64,000 nucleotides of DNA from Candidatus Obscuribacterales bacterium (GCA_019746975.1 JAIERK010000084.1:55810-119809), one strand, 5' to 3'; positions 17,735-26,785 are shown, counted from the first letter of the stretch. Program-made: numbers and translations. Notes: generated by a model from the letters alone, not told the origin.

Positions 17735-18035
17735 CAGGACTCCTTGAATAGGTGATTTCCTAAGCTCAGCATTATACAAGACCGTTTGAAAAACTGGCCA
17801 ACACGACATTCTGGTGATATCCCAGTACGATTCGAGGAATTAACATAGTCGAATGTGTAACTTCTCAGCTGTAAGAAGTCTCGAATATTTTGCAAGCACG
17901 TCTCCTCGACACCACTGTCCGTGCTCAGTTTTATAACCATAGAGATTCGTAGCAGTATCGATAGTTGAAAGATACAGTATGTTATCGGCTATCATTATGT
18001 TGGATTATCAAATCATTCGATCGGGGCTTCCATTC

Positions 18036-19007
18036 ATGCAAATTACTTTGGTTGATCTAAAACGGAAATTACAGGCCACATTGGAAGAGAGAGGATTTTC
18101 TCCTGACGAAGCAATCACTGTAGGCGCACCGATCTTTTGGGCTGTGACACACGGCAACAATCAAGGGCTTTTAAAACTCGTCAATGAGCCAGCGCTCAAG
18201 CAAAAATCTTCGCTCAGACCGATTTCGGTTTTGAAAGAGACAAGCTGTTCGATATGGCTTGACGGCGGAGAGAACAATGGCATGCTGATTATGCAGGAGT
18301 CGATCGATCGGGCGCAGACATTGCTGCAAAAAAGTCCAGTCGCCATCGTTGGTATTCGCGGCGTACGGTCTAGTTGCGGTGCCCTTGCCTACTTTACCGA
18401 GCAGATATCCGATGAAGGCAACATCGCTGTCATGTTGGGACGGACACCACCTACAGTGGCACCATTCTCGAGTCTCGAGCCGCTGTTTGGCACCAATCCA
18501 ATTGCAATTAGTTTTCCAACGAATGATGGGTCGGTTACATTCGATATGGCTACAGCCGCAATCGCCTGGTATGGTCTTGTTTTAGCAGCAGCGGAGGGCA
18601 AAGAGGTCGATCCTACAGCTGTGATCGATGCTCTGGGCAATCCAACATCGGATCCGGGCCTCGTTCTCAAGGAAGGGATGGTGCTACCGTTCGATCGAAG
18701 CTATAAAGGATCTTCTATCGGAATGCTCGTGGAGTTGCTTGCTGGCCCCCTGGTGGGAAGCGGTTTTTGCAATAAAGAAAGTGAGTGGGGAAATCTCGTT
18801 ATCGGATTGAAGCCGGATATGTTTGTAGGTAAAGCACAGTTCAAAACTTCTGCCACTCAGCTACTTGATCGAATTCGAAATGCAAAGACTGCCAACGGCA
18901 GAGTTCGCCTGCCTGGCGATCGAGCAAAGGAATTTTTCGCGCAGGTAACTAACGATAAGACTCTGGAAATTTCCGATCAGATCCTGGACAAGCTGGGCTG
19001 GAATTGA
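18036..19007 (+). CDS. malate/lactate dehydrogenase-family (Ldh_2) protein, catalytic His apparently absent
   Basis: About 323 residues from the ATG at 18036, whose MQITLVDLKRKL opening matches the family start; an ATG at 17979 adds 19 unlikely residues. The Ldh_2 family (NAD(P)H-dependent 2-ketoacid and ureidoglycolate dehydrogenases) is recognised by LFGTNPIAISFPTND followed by FDMATAAIAWYG, and by the C-terminal LVELLAGPLVGSGF. The family's NSNHFG motif, which carries the catalytic histidine, reads RSSCGALAYF here, with no His. The N-terminus lacks the usual GxxSHG sequence and has a shorter Pro-x-x-W-x-VTHGN region. So the fold is intact but the enzyme may be inactive or do something else. 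Stand-alone gene, convergent with the acyltransferase-like gene. Confidence 0.75.
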   Translation: MQITLVDLKRKLQATLEERGFSPDEAITVGAPIFWAVTHGNNQGLLKLVNEPALKQKSSLRPISVLKETSCSIWLDGGENNGMLIMQESIDRAQTLLQKSPVAIVGIRGVRSSCGALAYFTEQISDEGNIAVMLGRTPPTVAPFSSLEPLFGTNPIAISFPTNDGSVTFDMATAAIAWYGLVLAAAEGKEVDPTAVIDALGNPTSDPGLVLKEGMVLPFDRSYKGSSIGMLVELLAGPLVGSGFCNKESEWGNLVIGLKPDMFVGKAQFKTSATQLLDRIRNAKTANGRVRLPGDRAKEFFAQVTNDKTLEISDQILDKLGWN

Positions 19008-19193
19008 GAATTTGTGTATGAGTTGACACGACTCTCTGGCTGCGTGGTCACCACTAGGGTTGGTTAGATTCTTCCGAGTACCAAATGCGTTGCAGACGGG
19101 TGCTAAGCTACCTCGGTGATGACTACCAGCACTACTTCCATGCCCCTATCACAGCGATGGCGTAGAGACTTTTAGAAAGCACGAATATCGCTG

Positions 19194-20036
19194 TCAGACA
19201 GCTGTCAGAGATTCTTTTCGGTCTTCTTGCGGTGAGGCCAGTAAGAGCGACTCGGGAAGCCATTCTTGCAGTCCACCTTCCATGAGTTTTTGGACTGTGT
19301 CTAAAAATCGTGCCGCGTTTGAAGAATCAATCGCGCGTCGGTCGTAGTTCAATCCTACCGTCATCACCGATTGAACTACCACTTCGCCGTCGCGCACGAT
19401 TGGGCGCTTCTCTGCGGTGCCTATTGAAAATGAGCAAGCACAGAGACATGGGCAGTTTAGGCTATCGATGCCGAACTTTCCTAAAGTCGTCAGTCCAAAC
19501 GTTGCTTTCTGACACTGCATACGGCCGAACGGCACTCTTTTGCCTACTTCCAAAATGATACCGCGCACAAATGTTGGCAAAAAAGAGAATGCATTTTGCA
19601 TGAACAAAGGCTGTACATCCTTGATTGGAGCTCCTGCATGCTCTTTCAACTCAAGGGCGATTTTCTCGAGCGATTTTTCGATTGGCGATTCGATCTCACC
19701 AAGAAAAACAGTTGCTTGCCCGTCGACCATCCGCTCTACCGTGAAGCCGGCGGTTATATTGTTGTAAGTTACTCGTCGCCCGAACGGTAGCCACTCGGTT
19801 CTACTCTCCGGATGTTCTCTCTGGGCAATCGCAATGGCCTTGAGCAGCATGGCGGTTATCGTGACGTTCTGCCCGGCCTTTTTCAATCGAAGTCTAAATT
19901 CATCGGCCCATGCCATGTCGAAGTCCACGTACAGTAGGCCAGCAACATTACTGCCCACATGCCGAAGCAGCGAAACTATTGTTCGCCGACTTCGCGGAAC
20001 AGGATGAATCTCAAAATTCTTTGATGCGTTGCTCAA
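19194..20036 (-). CDS. 2-oxoacid dehydrogenase acyltransferase (E2 catalytic domain)-like protein
   Basis: 280 residues, the size of an isolated E2 catalytic domain without lipoyl or peripheral-subunit-binding domains. Fold markers are NVTITAMLLKAIAIAQREHPE near residue 55, TFGLTTLGKFGID, and the C-terminal VMTVGLNYDRRAIDSSNAARF. In real E2 and chloramphenicol-acetyltransferase relatives the last motif is DHRxxDG; here it is DRRAIDSS, so the catalytic His is Arg and the Gly is Ser. It may therefore not transfer acyl groups by the standard mechanism. No E1/E3 genes are near. A Cys-rich CPCLCACS lies just before. Location cytoplasmic. Confidence 0.7.
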   Translation of the reverse strand: MSNASKNFEIHPVPRSRRTIVSLLRHVGSNVAGLLYVDFDMAWADEFRLRLKKAGQNVTITAMLLKAIAIAQREHPESRTEWLPFGRRVTYNNITAGFTVERMVDGQATVFLGEIESPIEKSLEKIALELKEHAGAPIKDVQPLFMQNAFSFLPTFVRGIILEVGKRVPFGRMQCQKATFGLTTLGKFGIDSLNCPCLCACSFSIGTAEKRPIVRDGEVVVQSVMTVGLNYDRRAIDSSNAARFLDTVQKLMEGGLQEWLPESLLLASPQEDRKESLTAV

Positions 20037-20453
20037 TTGCGGTTCCTAAGAGGAACAAGAACTATATGCCTTTTCTCCGGTTGATTTATTAGAGCGCGAT
20101 AACTTGATCGTAATCGCTGTGACTGACGCCTCTTCACTTGTGTGAGTGTTGTCTCAAATCGTCACTTCCGTGTTTCTCCAGATTCGCTCGAATTCAGTGC
20201 GCACATTCTGGCTAAAGCTAGAATTCGACGGGCTGGCGAAGGGGCTTTCGCCATCTGTCACCGCGACCTGACTTAGCCCACCGGTAGCTAACATAGAAAC
20301 GCTTAAGCGATATCGGTTAACGGGCCCAAGAAGCCGTTTGTCCCGCAGGGGAGTGGGATTTCGAGATCTGCGCATAGAGCAATCATGCTGAAGTCGTTTC
20401 GCCAAAAAAAGAAAGAATGCTTGATTTTGTCCGGAACCTTTTACTAGCCGCTC
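20037..20453. other. intergenic region with a palindromic repeat
   Basis: About 417 bp. A minus-strand open frame (20154-20405) spans the palindrome at 20302-20321 but has no protein-like features, so I do not call it. The palindrome is described separately. Confidence 0.4.
20302..20321. repeat. CGATATCG palindromic repeat, isolated copy
   Basis: CTTAAGCGATATCGGTTAAC: a near-perfect 20-bp palindrome centred on CGATATCG. Four related copies or halves cluster at 62140-62590. The reverse complement, GTTAACCGATATCGCTTAAG, matches the copy at 62247 in 19 of 20 positions. All copies lie outside convincing coding sequence. Confidence 0.6.
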
Positions 20454-21272
20454 CTACTTCTTGGGAACAACAATTGTTACTTTAATCTTCAAGAATTTTT
20501 CGATCAGCGCTTCGTCCTCGGCTCCAATCAATGTTAGTTTTTCCTGCTGCTTAGGCTTTTCCGCGTTCGGTGCTTTTGGATTGTCTTTCGATGTGGTTTG
20601 TTCTGTTTTCGGCGGCTCTGTTGTGGGCTTGGTTTTGTCTGGCAGGTTGTTTAGAAGATCTTTCGACCGAGATCCAATCTTTCCTACTCGTGGATCTTCT
20701 ACTTGTCCAGATGGACTGTCAGAGCTCAGGGCATTCGTGTGCTCCTTTATTTCGGCCTTCAATCGTAGATATCCGGATCGTGGTGCGTAGTCGCTTTTGG
20801 TACCGTTTTCTTCCAGATCCTTGGCGATCGCGCTAGTATCTTCCTTGTCTTTCTTTAAGATCATCCAAAGGGTCAACCGATCGTCCGTCTTCGATTTTGT
20901 TATAAAGCCTTCCAAGTGATATTCGCTGTCGTGCCTTTTTAGAATCGCGTTTTTATCCTTCATCGACTTTTGCAATCCTTGAAGCAGCTCATCTTTGAAG
21001 GAATTAGCGAGCTCTACTGCCAGCTTTACAGGAAACTTCCCTTCGGCAATTTCCTCCAGTTGGCTCGCTTGGATATCATCATTTTTTTCGTTGAAGCTGA
21101 TGTGCGTGTCGCTTTGTTTTTTCGCGAAACAGTCGCGTTTATTGGCTTGCTCCATTGTGTTTCGAAAGTCTTGGAGCGACAGATCGTCAAAGATACGGTT
21201 CGTGCTCGCGTCGGCGTGGTTGGTGGAGAGCTCTGCTGACGAGCCTTCAAAATTTTGATGGCTTCTAGACAT
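20454..21272 (-). CDS. hypothetical protein, charged, Lys/Glu-rich
   Basis: 272 residues, no signal peptide, no recognised family. Residues about 80-160 look globular (EIAEGKFPVKLAVELANSF, then DRLTLWMILKKDKED). Residues 190-250 are a low-complexity Lys/Pro/Thr/Glu linker, and the last 25 residues form a beta-strand-like tail (KFLKIKVTIVVPKK). An AGAGG ribosome site precedes the ATG by eight bases, supporting a real gene. Possibly a substrate or scaffold protein, but nothing in the surroundings gives a role. Confidence 0.6.
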   Translation of the reverse strand: MSRSHQNFEGSSAELSTNHADASTNRIFDDLSLQDFRNTMEQANKRDCFAKKQSDTHISFNEKNDDIQASQLEEIAEGKFPVKLAVELANSFKDELLQGLQKSMKDKNAILKRHDSEYHLEGFITKSKTDDRLTLWMILKKDKEDTSAIAKDLEENGTKSDYAPRSGYLRLKAEIKEHTNALSSDSPSGQVEDPRVGKIGSRSKDLLNNLPDKTKPTTEPPKTEQTTSKDNPKAPNAEKPKQQEKLTLIGAEDEALIEKFLKIKVTIVVPKK

Positions 21273-21494
21273 GGAAACCTCTGCTTGATGTTATATCGAG
21301 AAGAGAATAAAACTTTATTCTGGCAATTGGCTGACATTCACCCGTGCGCATCAGAACGGTGCGACGCGCCACTAGGGAAGGAATAGCGATTCATGTGACT
21401 CAAACATGAAGGAACAATGCGTGAGATGCCCGACGTTTTGATTGCAGACTAAGAGGTCGTTATGGCGTCCAGGTCGGTAACTTGAAGCAGAGTA

Positions 21495-22178
21495 TCACTT
21501 GCCCTGGAAATAATTTCTTGCGCGTCCATCTTTCATGACGTGGATGTAGCCGCCTTGCGGTACGCGTTGCGGACCTGGCTGATGCGGTCGGCTGAAGTGT
21601 TGCTCGGACATTAGTTGGTTGTAGTAGCTTCTATCTGTTGACGATGCTCCCTTTAGTTTGTTGGTGACGTATTCTCCGATCGTTGAAGAGTGCTTTGGCT
21701 TTGACACCGACGCGTTCTGGTTGGGCATCGTATATGGTGGCTGATTTAAGTTGGGCATGACTGGCTTGTCCGCCGTAGCTGGGTCAAAACCAGGCAAAGT
21801 GCGGTGGTCTGTCTTGAACATTTCGGAGTAGGACTTGGCTCCAGAATTGCCGTCAAATTTGGGAACTCCATTGGGCGCAGGCTGTGCAATTACTCGCTGA
21901 GAAGTGTTGGCTGTATCGTATGAAAAATTGCGCTTCGCAACGGCGTCGATTATTCGTTGCTCGTCCGAGACTGCTCGTTGACTTTGTCCGGTCGCTACGT
22001 CGCTCGGCGGACTAAACGCCGGTGGCTTTGAAGAAGGTGAGGTGGATGAAGAAGAGGAGGATGATGAGCCATACTTTGAAGCATAATAATCTTGGAGAGA
22101 ACGACCGTTGTTGCCTTGGGCAAAAACCGATTGACTGCTGAGAAGCAACATGGCCGTCAGGAATAGTAGTTTTTTCAT
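21495..22178 (-). CDS. secreted Ser/Pro-rich hypothetical protein
   Basis: 227 residues with a textbook signal peptide: KK, then LLFLTAMLLLSS and cleavage after Val-Phe-Ala near residue 20. A run of serines (about residues 38-46) and a Pro/Ser stretch follow. The rest is polar, with several Asn/Pro/Tyr-rich patches. No family recognised. Probably exported to the periplasm or cell surface. It is 222 bp from the neighbouring minus-strand gene 20454-21272 and may be transcribed independently. Confidence 0.65.
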   Translation of the reverse strand: MKKLLFLTAMLLLSSQSVFAQGNNGRSLQDYYASKYGSSSSSSSSTSPSSKPPAFSPPSDVATGQSQRAVSDEQRIIDAVAKRNFSYDTANTSQRVIAQPAPNGVPKFDGNSGAKSYSEMFKTDHRTLPGFDPATADKPVMPNLNQPPYTMPNQNASVSKPKHSSTIGEYVTNKLKGASSTDRSYYNQLMSEQHFSRPHQPGPQRVPQGGYIHVMKDGRARNYFQGK

Positions 22179-22401
22179 ACTGCTCCTAGGAAAATGTATG
22201 TACTTTAAGCATAGACCAGCATTCGCCGTATGTCACCTAAAAACGACGAAACACACAGCGAAGAGTCTTGAATTTGAAGCTCTTGCAAGCGTTAAGGTCT
22301 AGGCAAGCCTCAATGAGGAGATCAACAGCTGCTTGTCCTTAGTTACTGACCGACATTGCATGAGGTCTGGTCAACCACGAATCCACCGCGTAATCGGCGA
22401 C

Positions 22402-23262
22402 CTAGTGGTGTGCAATCGCCAGGTTCTCCACCGAGATGGCGACCGCCATCCTATGTTCTTCGCCTGGCGCCAGAGTGACTGCATTCTCAAGCGCATTCGC
22501 CGTCTCGACGCAGACCATGGACAACCAGTCATCGGGATTCATATCCGCAAGCTTGGCAGTGAGGTCGGTCCAGGGATTCCAGATAACTGTTGTTTGAGAG
22601 TTCTCTTTCGAGACGATGATTCTGCGTTGAAGTGTGGCGTCTACAATCTCAACAGTGGAATTCGTTCCCACATAAGGGCGATCAGTCTCGCCTGTTAAGG
22701 TCAAAGCGTGCTCCGTCTGGCGCTTTCGTTTAAACCCATCTGTTTTGTCAAAATAGTCTGTATCAATTAAACCGAGAATTTTGATTTGTCTCACATCGCC
22801 GACGGAGAAATAGCTGTGAAGAGCTTCTTCAAATTTAATAGGCTCTGTCGATTGGTTTCTCACAGAAAGATGTAAACCAATATTGGCTCCAAGGATAAGC
22901 TTATATGTGAGGAGAAAGGCGTCGAACCCTAGCTCGCGGGAAGTGTCGTCAGGGCCAAGCGTTAACGTGAGTTCTACGTCGTCACCACTCAGCTTTGTTT
23001 CAACCACTTGCCACTCTGCAGTCCTTGCAAAGCCATGAGATGGTCCGTCGACGCGGGAAGAGTACTGATTCGCCGTACGCGCTCCAAACCACGGGAATAT
23101 AATTGGAACGCCACCGCGGATAGCCTTGCCGCGAGTAATTGATTGATGCTCACTCAAGAACAATACCGGCTGTTGATCTGCCGGGCACCACTCCGTCAGA
23201 TGAGCGCCTTGCAGATATACAGTGGCTCTGCAGGCGGGGCCCGTAATCGTTGCGTAGGTCAA
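22402..23262 (-). CDS. D-hexose-6-phosphate mutarotase (YeaD-like)
   Basis: At least 286 residues of the aldose-1-epimerase superfamily, YeaD branch, which interconverts the anomers of glucose-6-phosphate and related sugars. Markers: YLQGAHLTEW, LFLSEHQSITRGKAIRGGVP, PWFGAR, the catalytic-His region DGPSHGFAR, EEALHSYFSVGD and the C-terminal VCVETANALENAVTLAPG. The family N-terminus (IPGVVEFxxGxxGL) is encoded in the same frame upstream of the TTG at 23262, so the true start must be further up. Yet the open frame back to a stop near 23379 holds no ATG, GTG or TTG. A CTG at 23370 has AGGTG seven bases upstream and would give a full-length protein. Confidence 0.85.
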   Translation of the reverse strand: MTYATITGPACRATVYLQGAHLTEWCPADQQPVLFLSEHQSITRGKAIRGGVPIIFPWFGARTANQYSSRVDGPSHGFARTAEWQVVETKLSGDDVELTLTLGPDDTSRELGFDAFLLTYKLILGANIGLHLSVRNQSTEPIKFEEALHSYFSVGDVRQIKILGLIDTDYFDKTDGFKRKRQTEHALTLTGETDRPYVGTNSTVEIVDATLQRRIIVSKENSQTTVIWNPWTDLTAKLADMNPDDWLSMVCVETANALENAVTLAPGEEHRMAVAISVENLAIAHH

Positions 23263-23560
23263 GCCGCTGTCGCCAACTGCGAACTCAACAACTCCTGGTA
23301 TTGAATGTTTATTGGAAGTTTTTTGAATGTCGAACTCGAAGTTTCGCGTCCCGGAGGTAGGTTGTACCAGAGTCGTTCACCTATAACAGAGAAAATCGAG
23401 ATGAACAATCAAGCTATCTTATCAGTTTCCGACTCACGGCTACGACTGTCGATTCTGCGAAAGAAATTGTTCACCGAATGGGGATTCTTGGTAGAGCCTG
23501 TCCAGATTCTTAAGGATCGACTTCGTTTGTTCCGATAGCTTCTTGGGAGCAGGCTTGACA

Positions 23561-23935
23561 TTATTCCGCCTGTTGATGAGCCTCCTCTTTGCGACCCCAG
23601 TGACGCAAATATTTGGGTAATATCGTACGTTCTTCGAATATGCGCTTCGGACTTACAGCATCGTCCCTTTCCAGAGTCTCAATAAACTGACGCTGTTGTT
23701 TGATCAAGTCGTCTGGCGTTGGTTCTTTCGGCTTGAATGAGTTTGCTTCGGTGACCGGCTTATCTAGAATGGTATCGTATACAGCGGCAAGAGAAAGTCT
23801 TTCTTTTTGACCAGGATCCTGCCAATCACGATATCCTCTCAGACCGAATGAAAGCTGGCGGTCAAAGCGAGAAAATGAATTACTACGCCTGTAAAGGTGA
23901 AGTATTTGCTGAGATGTACAAACTCTATGTCGCAA
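23561..23935 (-). CDS. hypothetical protein, weak call
   Basis: 124 codons on the minus strand. The C-terminal 80 residues look protein-like, with charged helices (PTPDDLIKQQRQFIETLERD, RIFEERTILPKYLRHW). The N-terminal 45 residues overlap an opposite-strand open frame and look less convincing. No family recognised and no good ribosome site. It follows the restriction-modification pair on the same strand but is separated by about 190 bp. Confidence 0.35.
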   Translation of the reverse strand: MRHRVCTSQQILHLYRRSNSFSRFDRQLSFGLRGYRDWQDPGQKERLSLAAVYDTILDKPVTEANSFKPKEPTPDDLIKQQRQFIETLERDDAVSPKRIFEERTILPKYLRHWGRKEEAHQQAE

Positions 23936-24111
23936 AGCAAGGCACGATGAAGCAGAACGGCGGGCAGGAACCCACGTATGCGCAACTCCTCGAGCGCTTT
24001 ACCGCAGACCCGCGGCGAGATGTGATGAAGAGAATGGAGAATGTTTTCAAAGTCCTTGAAAGGCATGCATTCAAGGAGTTCGAAGTCATTAGAAAGGCGA
24101 GGTCGAAGTGA
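23848..24111 (+). CDS. small hypothetical protein beside the restriction-modification genes
   Basis: 87 residues (78 from the Met at 23875), predicted helical and basic, with NYYACKGEVFAEMYKLYV and a C-terminal amphipathic KRMENVFKVLERHAFKEF. The same frame is open and protein-like back to about 23753 but without a start codon. The stop at 24111 lies 10 bp from the stop of the convergent nuclease gene, a neat fit that supports a real gene. Overlaps the opposite-strand frame 23561-23935, so at most one of the two is likely in full. No family recognised. Confidence 0.4.
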   Translation: MKAGGQSEKMNYYACKGEVFAEMYKLYVAKQGTMKQNGGQEPTYAQLLERFTADPRRDVMKRMENVFKVLERHAFKEFEVIRKARSK

Positions 24112-24121
24112 AACCAAAGCA

Positions 24122-24574
24122 TTAAAGAACGGGCGACCAAGCTTTGGATCGCTTCTTTTTCTTCTTCGCGATTGCTGCAGGAAGTTCGAGCCCAAAGAAC
24201 AGGCGAAGCCACTCCTCGAGTTCTGCAAAGTCTACAGCTTTTCCCGATGCGATCATGAACGAACGCATCTTGTCGCTAAACCCCTCGCCGCTGAACACAA
24301 CCAATCCTGTGATCGGCCAGGCATCGATATCCTGGATAGTGGCCACGACCTTTTCTTCGGCAGTTCCTGGCGAGTCCTGTGCTTTGCATTCAATTCCCAA
24401 ACGTCGCTTCGAGATTGGATCTGTTAGAACCACATCAATATAGCGCTCGGCTCCCCACAATCGTCTACCGCATCTATATTGTTCTCGTGATTCGAGTTGA
24501 AGGTCGCCTGCAAGTGCGACTACTTGCTTCGCTAGTCTGTCTCCAGCTCGAACGGCTGTTCCTGTGCCTGGCAT
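24122..24574 (-). CDS. PD-(D/E)XK restriction endonuclease-like protein
   Basis: 150 residues. The nuclease core reads YIDVVL (Asp47) and, after a short hairpin, LGIECKAQD (Glu62-x-Lys64). This is the PD-(D/E)XK metal-binding signature of restriction endonucleases and related enzymes, with Gln67 as a possible extra active-site residue. An early helix (RAGDRLAKQVVALAG) and a later strand-helix (LVVFSGEGFSDKMRSFMIA) complete the fold. The C-terminus is a Lys-rich tail. GAAGGGG precedes the ATG, and the gene starts 18 bp after the adenine methylase, so the two form an operon and together look like a type II-like restriction-modification system. It should cut unmodified DNA at the site the methylase protects. 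The site is unknown. Confidence 0.7.
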   Translation of the reverse strand: MPGTGTAVRAGDRLAKQVVALAGDLQLESREQYRCGRRLWGAERYIDVVLTDPISKRRLGIECKAQDSPGTAEEKVVATIQDIDAWPITGLVVFSGEGFSDKMRSFMIASGKAVDFAELEEWLRLFFGLELPAAIAKKKKKRSKAWSPVL

Positions 24575-24592
24575 ATACCCCTTCTTTATTTG

Positions 24593-26182
24593 CTAGATAG
24601 ATCCGATTTGCTCAATCAGTCGGCGAATTCTTTTCTCCGCTGAAGTGTTGTTGGCCGCACCGATCATGTTGGCATAGGTACTCAATGCAGTCAGCGCCTG
24701 CTCTTTTGCTTCCTCAACGGTCTGGGGAACCGCTTTAGTGTTCGCTAGAACTTGAGAAAACTCATTCAAGAAACTCTCTTCATTCAGCTGCAAGAAAGAA
24801 AGCCTAACTGTAAATTGCGCTGGTCTTGCCCCATCAACTGGATCTAGATAGTGCTTCCATTTTTTTGATACGTAAGTTCGCGCTGTCTGTGATTTCCATC
24901 CAGTAGTTTGTTCGAGGTCTTCCAGACTAAAAGGTCTTTCGCTTTTTGCACAATCGTACAATAGCTGAAACGCACCTAGCGCCGAGGAGTTGCGCCTGAC
25001 CGCGCTGGTCTTTGCCTCCGCGGTCGCCTGTGGCGCTGCGGTTGGCACGGCTGCTGGTACTGCCTCAGAGCCTGCTTGTGTAGGGGACTCTAGCTCTTGC
25101 GCGGACTCCGCCGGAGCCTCTAGCTCGGCCTCTGCTGCGGCATCCGCTGCCGGCTCTTGAGCTGCCTCTGGGTCTATCTCTGTCTCTTCGCTCGAACTTA
25201 CTTTCTCCGAGCAGCTCTGATAATTCATTATGATGAGCTCCGAGATCTTGCCGCGTCGATCGGCCTTGCAGTTCACCATTCTGTTTGCAAACGCTCGCTC
25301 TATCCGATAGTCCGGATAATTGTCCAGGAAATACGTATCCGACGAATCGATATTGTCCGGATCCGAATTACTAATCATTAGCTTGCACCCTAGAACAGTC
25401 GCCTCTCGGGCAAAGTCGGCCAGTCGCTTCTGATCGGCATTAGTAAAGGTGCTTGATGAGTATGCGGTAAAGTTGGCGGTCTCGGTAAGAGGTCGGTAGG
25501 GAGGGTCCAAATATACGAAGGTTTTTGAATCCAGGTGCTCGCGTACGCACGTGAAATCACCCAGCAGAATTTGAGTTCTTTGGAGAATTTGAGAGACTGC
25601 TTGCAGATTACCCGGATCGCAGATTTTGGGGTTGTCGTATCTTCCGAAGGCTACGTTGAACATTCCTGCAGCATTGACTCTAAACAATCCGTTGAAGCAA
25701 GTCTTATTCAAGAAAAGGAGTTGCGATGTTCGCTCTATCCAATCGTCCGAGTAGGTTTGAACATCAATTGAAAACTTTTGATCATTGAATTCTTTTCGAG
25801 TCTGATAGTAATACTCTTGTCTATCGTTATCATTGAGAGATAGATATCCGATCTGTATCTTTTGTAGGTGCTGGATGAGTAAATCAACTTGGCTCTTGAT
25901 GGTCCAATAAGCCAGAATCAGATCTTGATTGCTGTCAGCAATAATCAGCTTCTTTACAGCATATTTCTGTGCTACGTGGAGAAAGAATGAGCCACCGCCG
26001 ACGAACGGCTCGACATACTTCTCAACGCTCCCATCACGCAACTCGAGCGGCACATTCGAATCAAGTTGCTCTATGAGTTGTGTCTTACCACCAACCCATT
26101 TCAAAAATGGCTTCGCTACAGTGTGGCCAACTAGCTCGGGCGCTGATTGCGTCTTTTGCTTAAACGGTGATTCTACAAACAT
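24593..26182 (-). CDS. D12-class DNA adenine methyltransferase with C-terminal extension
   Basis: About 529 residues from the ATG at 26182; a more distant start at 26275 is less likely. The first ~320 residues are a Dam/DpnII-type N6-adenine methylase: PFLKWVGGKTQL (25-36) and YVEPFVGGGSFFLHV (56-70) bind S-adenosylmethionine, NKTCFNGLFRVN is the usual D12 motif, and DPPY (226-229) is the catalytic tetrapeptide. An acidic Ala/Glu/Pro-rich linker of about 70 residues follows. After it comes a second globular part (ALGAFQLLYDCA, then FSLEDLEQTTGWKSQTARTYV), which looks like a winged-helix or HTH DNA-binding domain not found in ordinary Dam enzymes. It is followed by the PD-(D/E)XK nuclease gene. 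Confidence 0.88.
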   Translation of the reverse strand: MFVESPFKQKTQSAPELVGHTVAKPFLKWVGGKTQLIEQLDSNVPLELRDGSVEKYVEPFVGGGSFFLHVAQKYAVKKLIIADSNQDLILAYWTIKSQVDLLIQHLQKIQIGYLSLNDNDRQEYYYQTRKEFNDQKFSIDVQTYSDDWIERTSQLLFLNKTCFNGLFRVNAAGMFNVAFGRYDNPKICDPGNLQAVSQILQRTQILLGDFTCVREHLDSKTFVYLDPPYRPLTETANFTAYSSSTFTNADQKRLADFAREATVLGCKLMISNSDPDNIDSSDTYFLDNYPDYRIERAFANRMVNCKADRRGKISELIIMNYQSCSEKVSSSEETEIDPEAAQEPAADAAAEAELEAPAESAQELESPTQAGSEAVPAAVPTAAPQATAEAKTSAVRRNSSALGAFQLLYDCAKSERPFSLEDLEQTTGWKSQTARTYVSKKWKHYLDPVDGARPAQFTVRLSFLQLNEESFLNEFSQVLANTKAVPQTVEEAKEQALTALSTYANMIGAANNTSAEKRIRRLIEQIGSI

Positions 26183-26785
26183 TGAATCGAGGCCTCGTAT
26201 GTTTTTATTATGCACTGAGTCGAAATTTTTCGAAATGGTCCAGAGGTATATACGGAAGATATGGAGTGGCGCCAAATTCGGTGTCGATGTAAAACATCCT
26301 ACCGAACCAGACTGCGAAATATCTGCGCCGGCGTTGCGAGCTCAAAACTAATGTTATTCGTCGCTGGCCGATTCGAATCCTGGGAATAGAAAGTGCAGAA
26401 AATCGGAATTCGTTACTTATCCAACCGACGCACCGTATGTGGTGAAGTGATCCAATACAATTCATCCCGACGAATCAATCTGACTAATTAATAGGGGGAT
26501 TGAAAGGGCGGTTCTCAGAGATTTATACATTACACTCACTGTCGGCGATGTTGTATTGGGCAGTGTCAATCAGGACCAGAATTTTCGTGACGCAGAAGCG
26601 GCGCTGCGCCGTGTTCGAAGAGATCTTCTGTGTTAGTTGTGTACTACATGAATTGACGCTTGCGGAGTCGCGTTGGAATCTTACGTCGATTGATCGAAGA
26701 CTTTTCAAACTTTCGGACTCGCATGACATAGAATTTTAGTACGCAAGGATTTGCTATCGAAAAGTCCAATCGGGAGCAAGAAAGC
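26183..26785. other. intergenic region between the RM pair and the beta-lactamase operon
   Basis: About 600 bp between divergent transcription units. Short frames on both strands have no protein-like pattern. It must hold the promoter of the methylase and of the coiled-coil/beta-lactamase pair. Nothing else recognised. Confidence 0.35.

Noticed and set aside
24122..26182. Prophage origin of the methylase/nuclease pair
   Set aside because: No integrase, structural phage genes or attachment repeats are visible nearby.
26500..26739. 79-codon plus-strand frame before the coiled-coil gene
   Set aside because: No protein-like pattern and an equally long opposite-strand frame in the same place.
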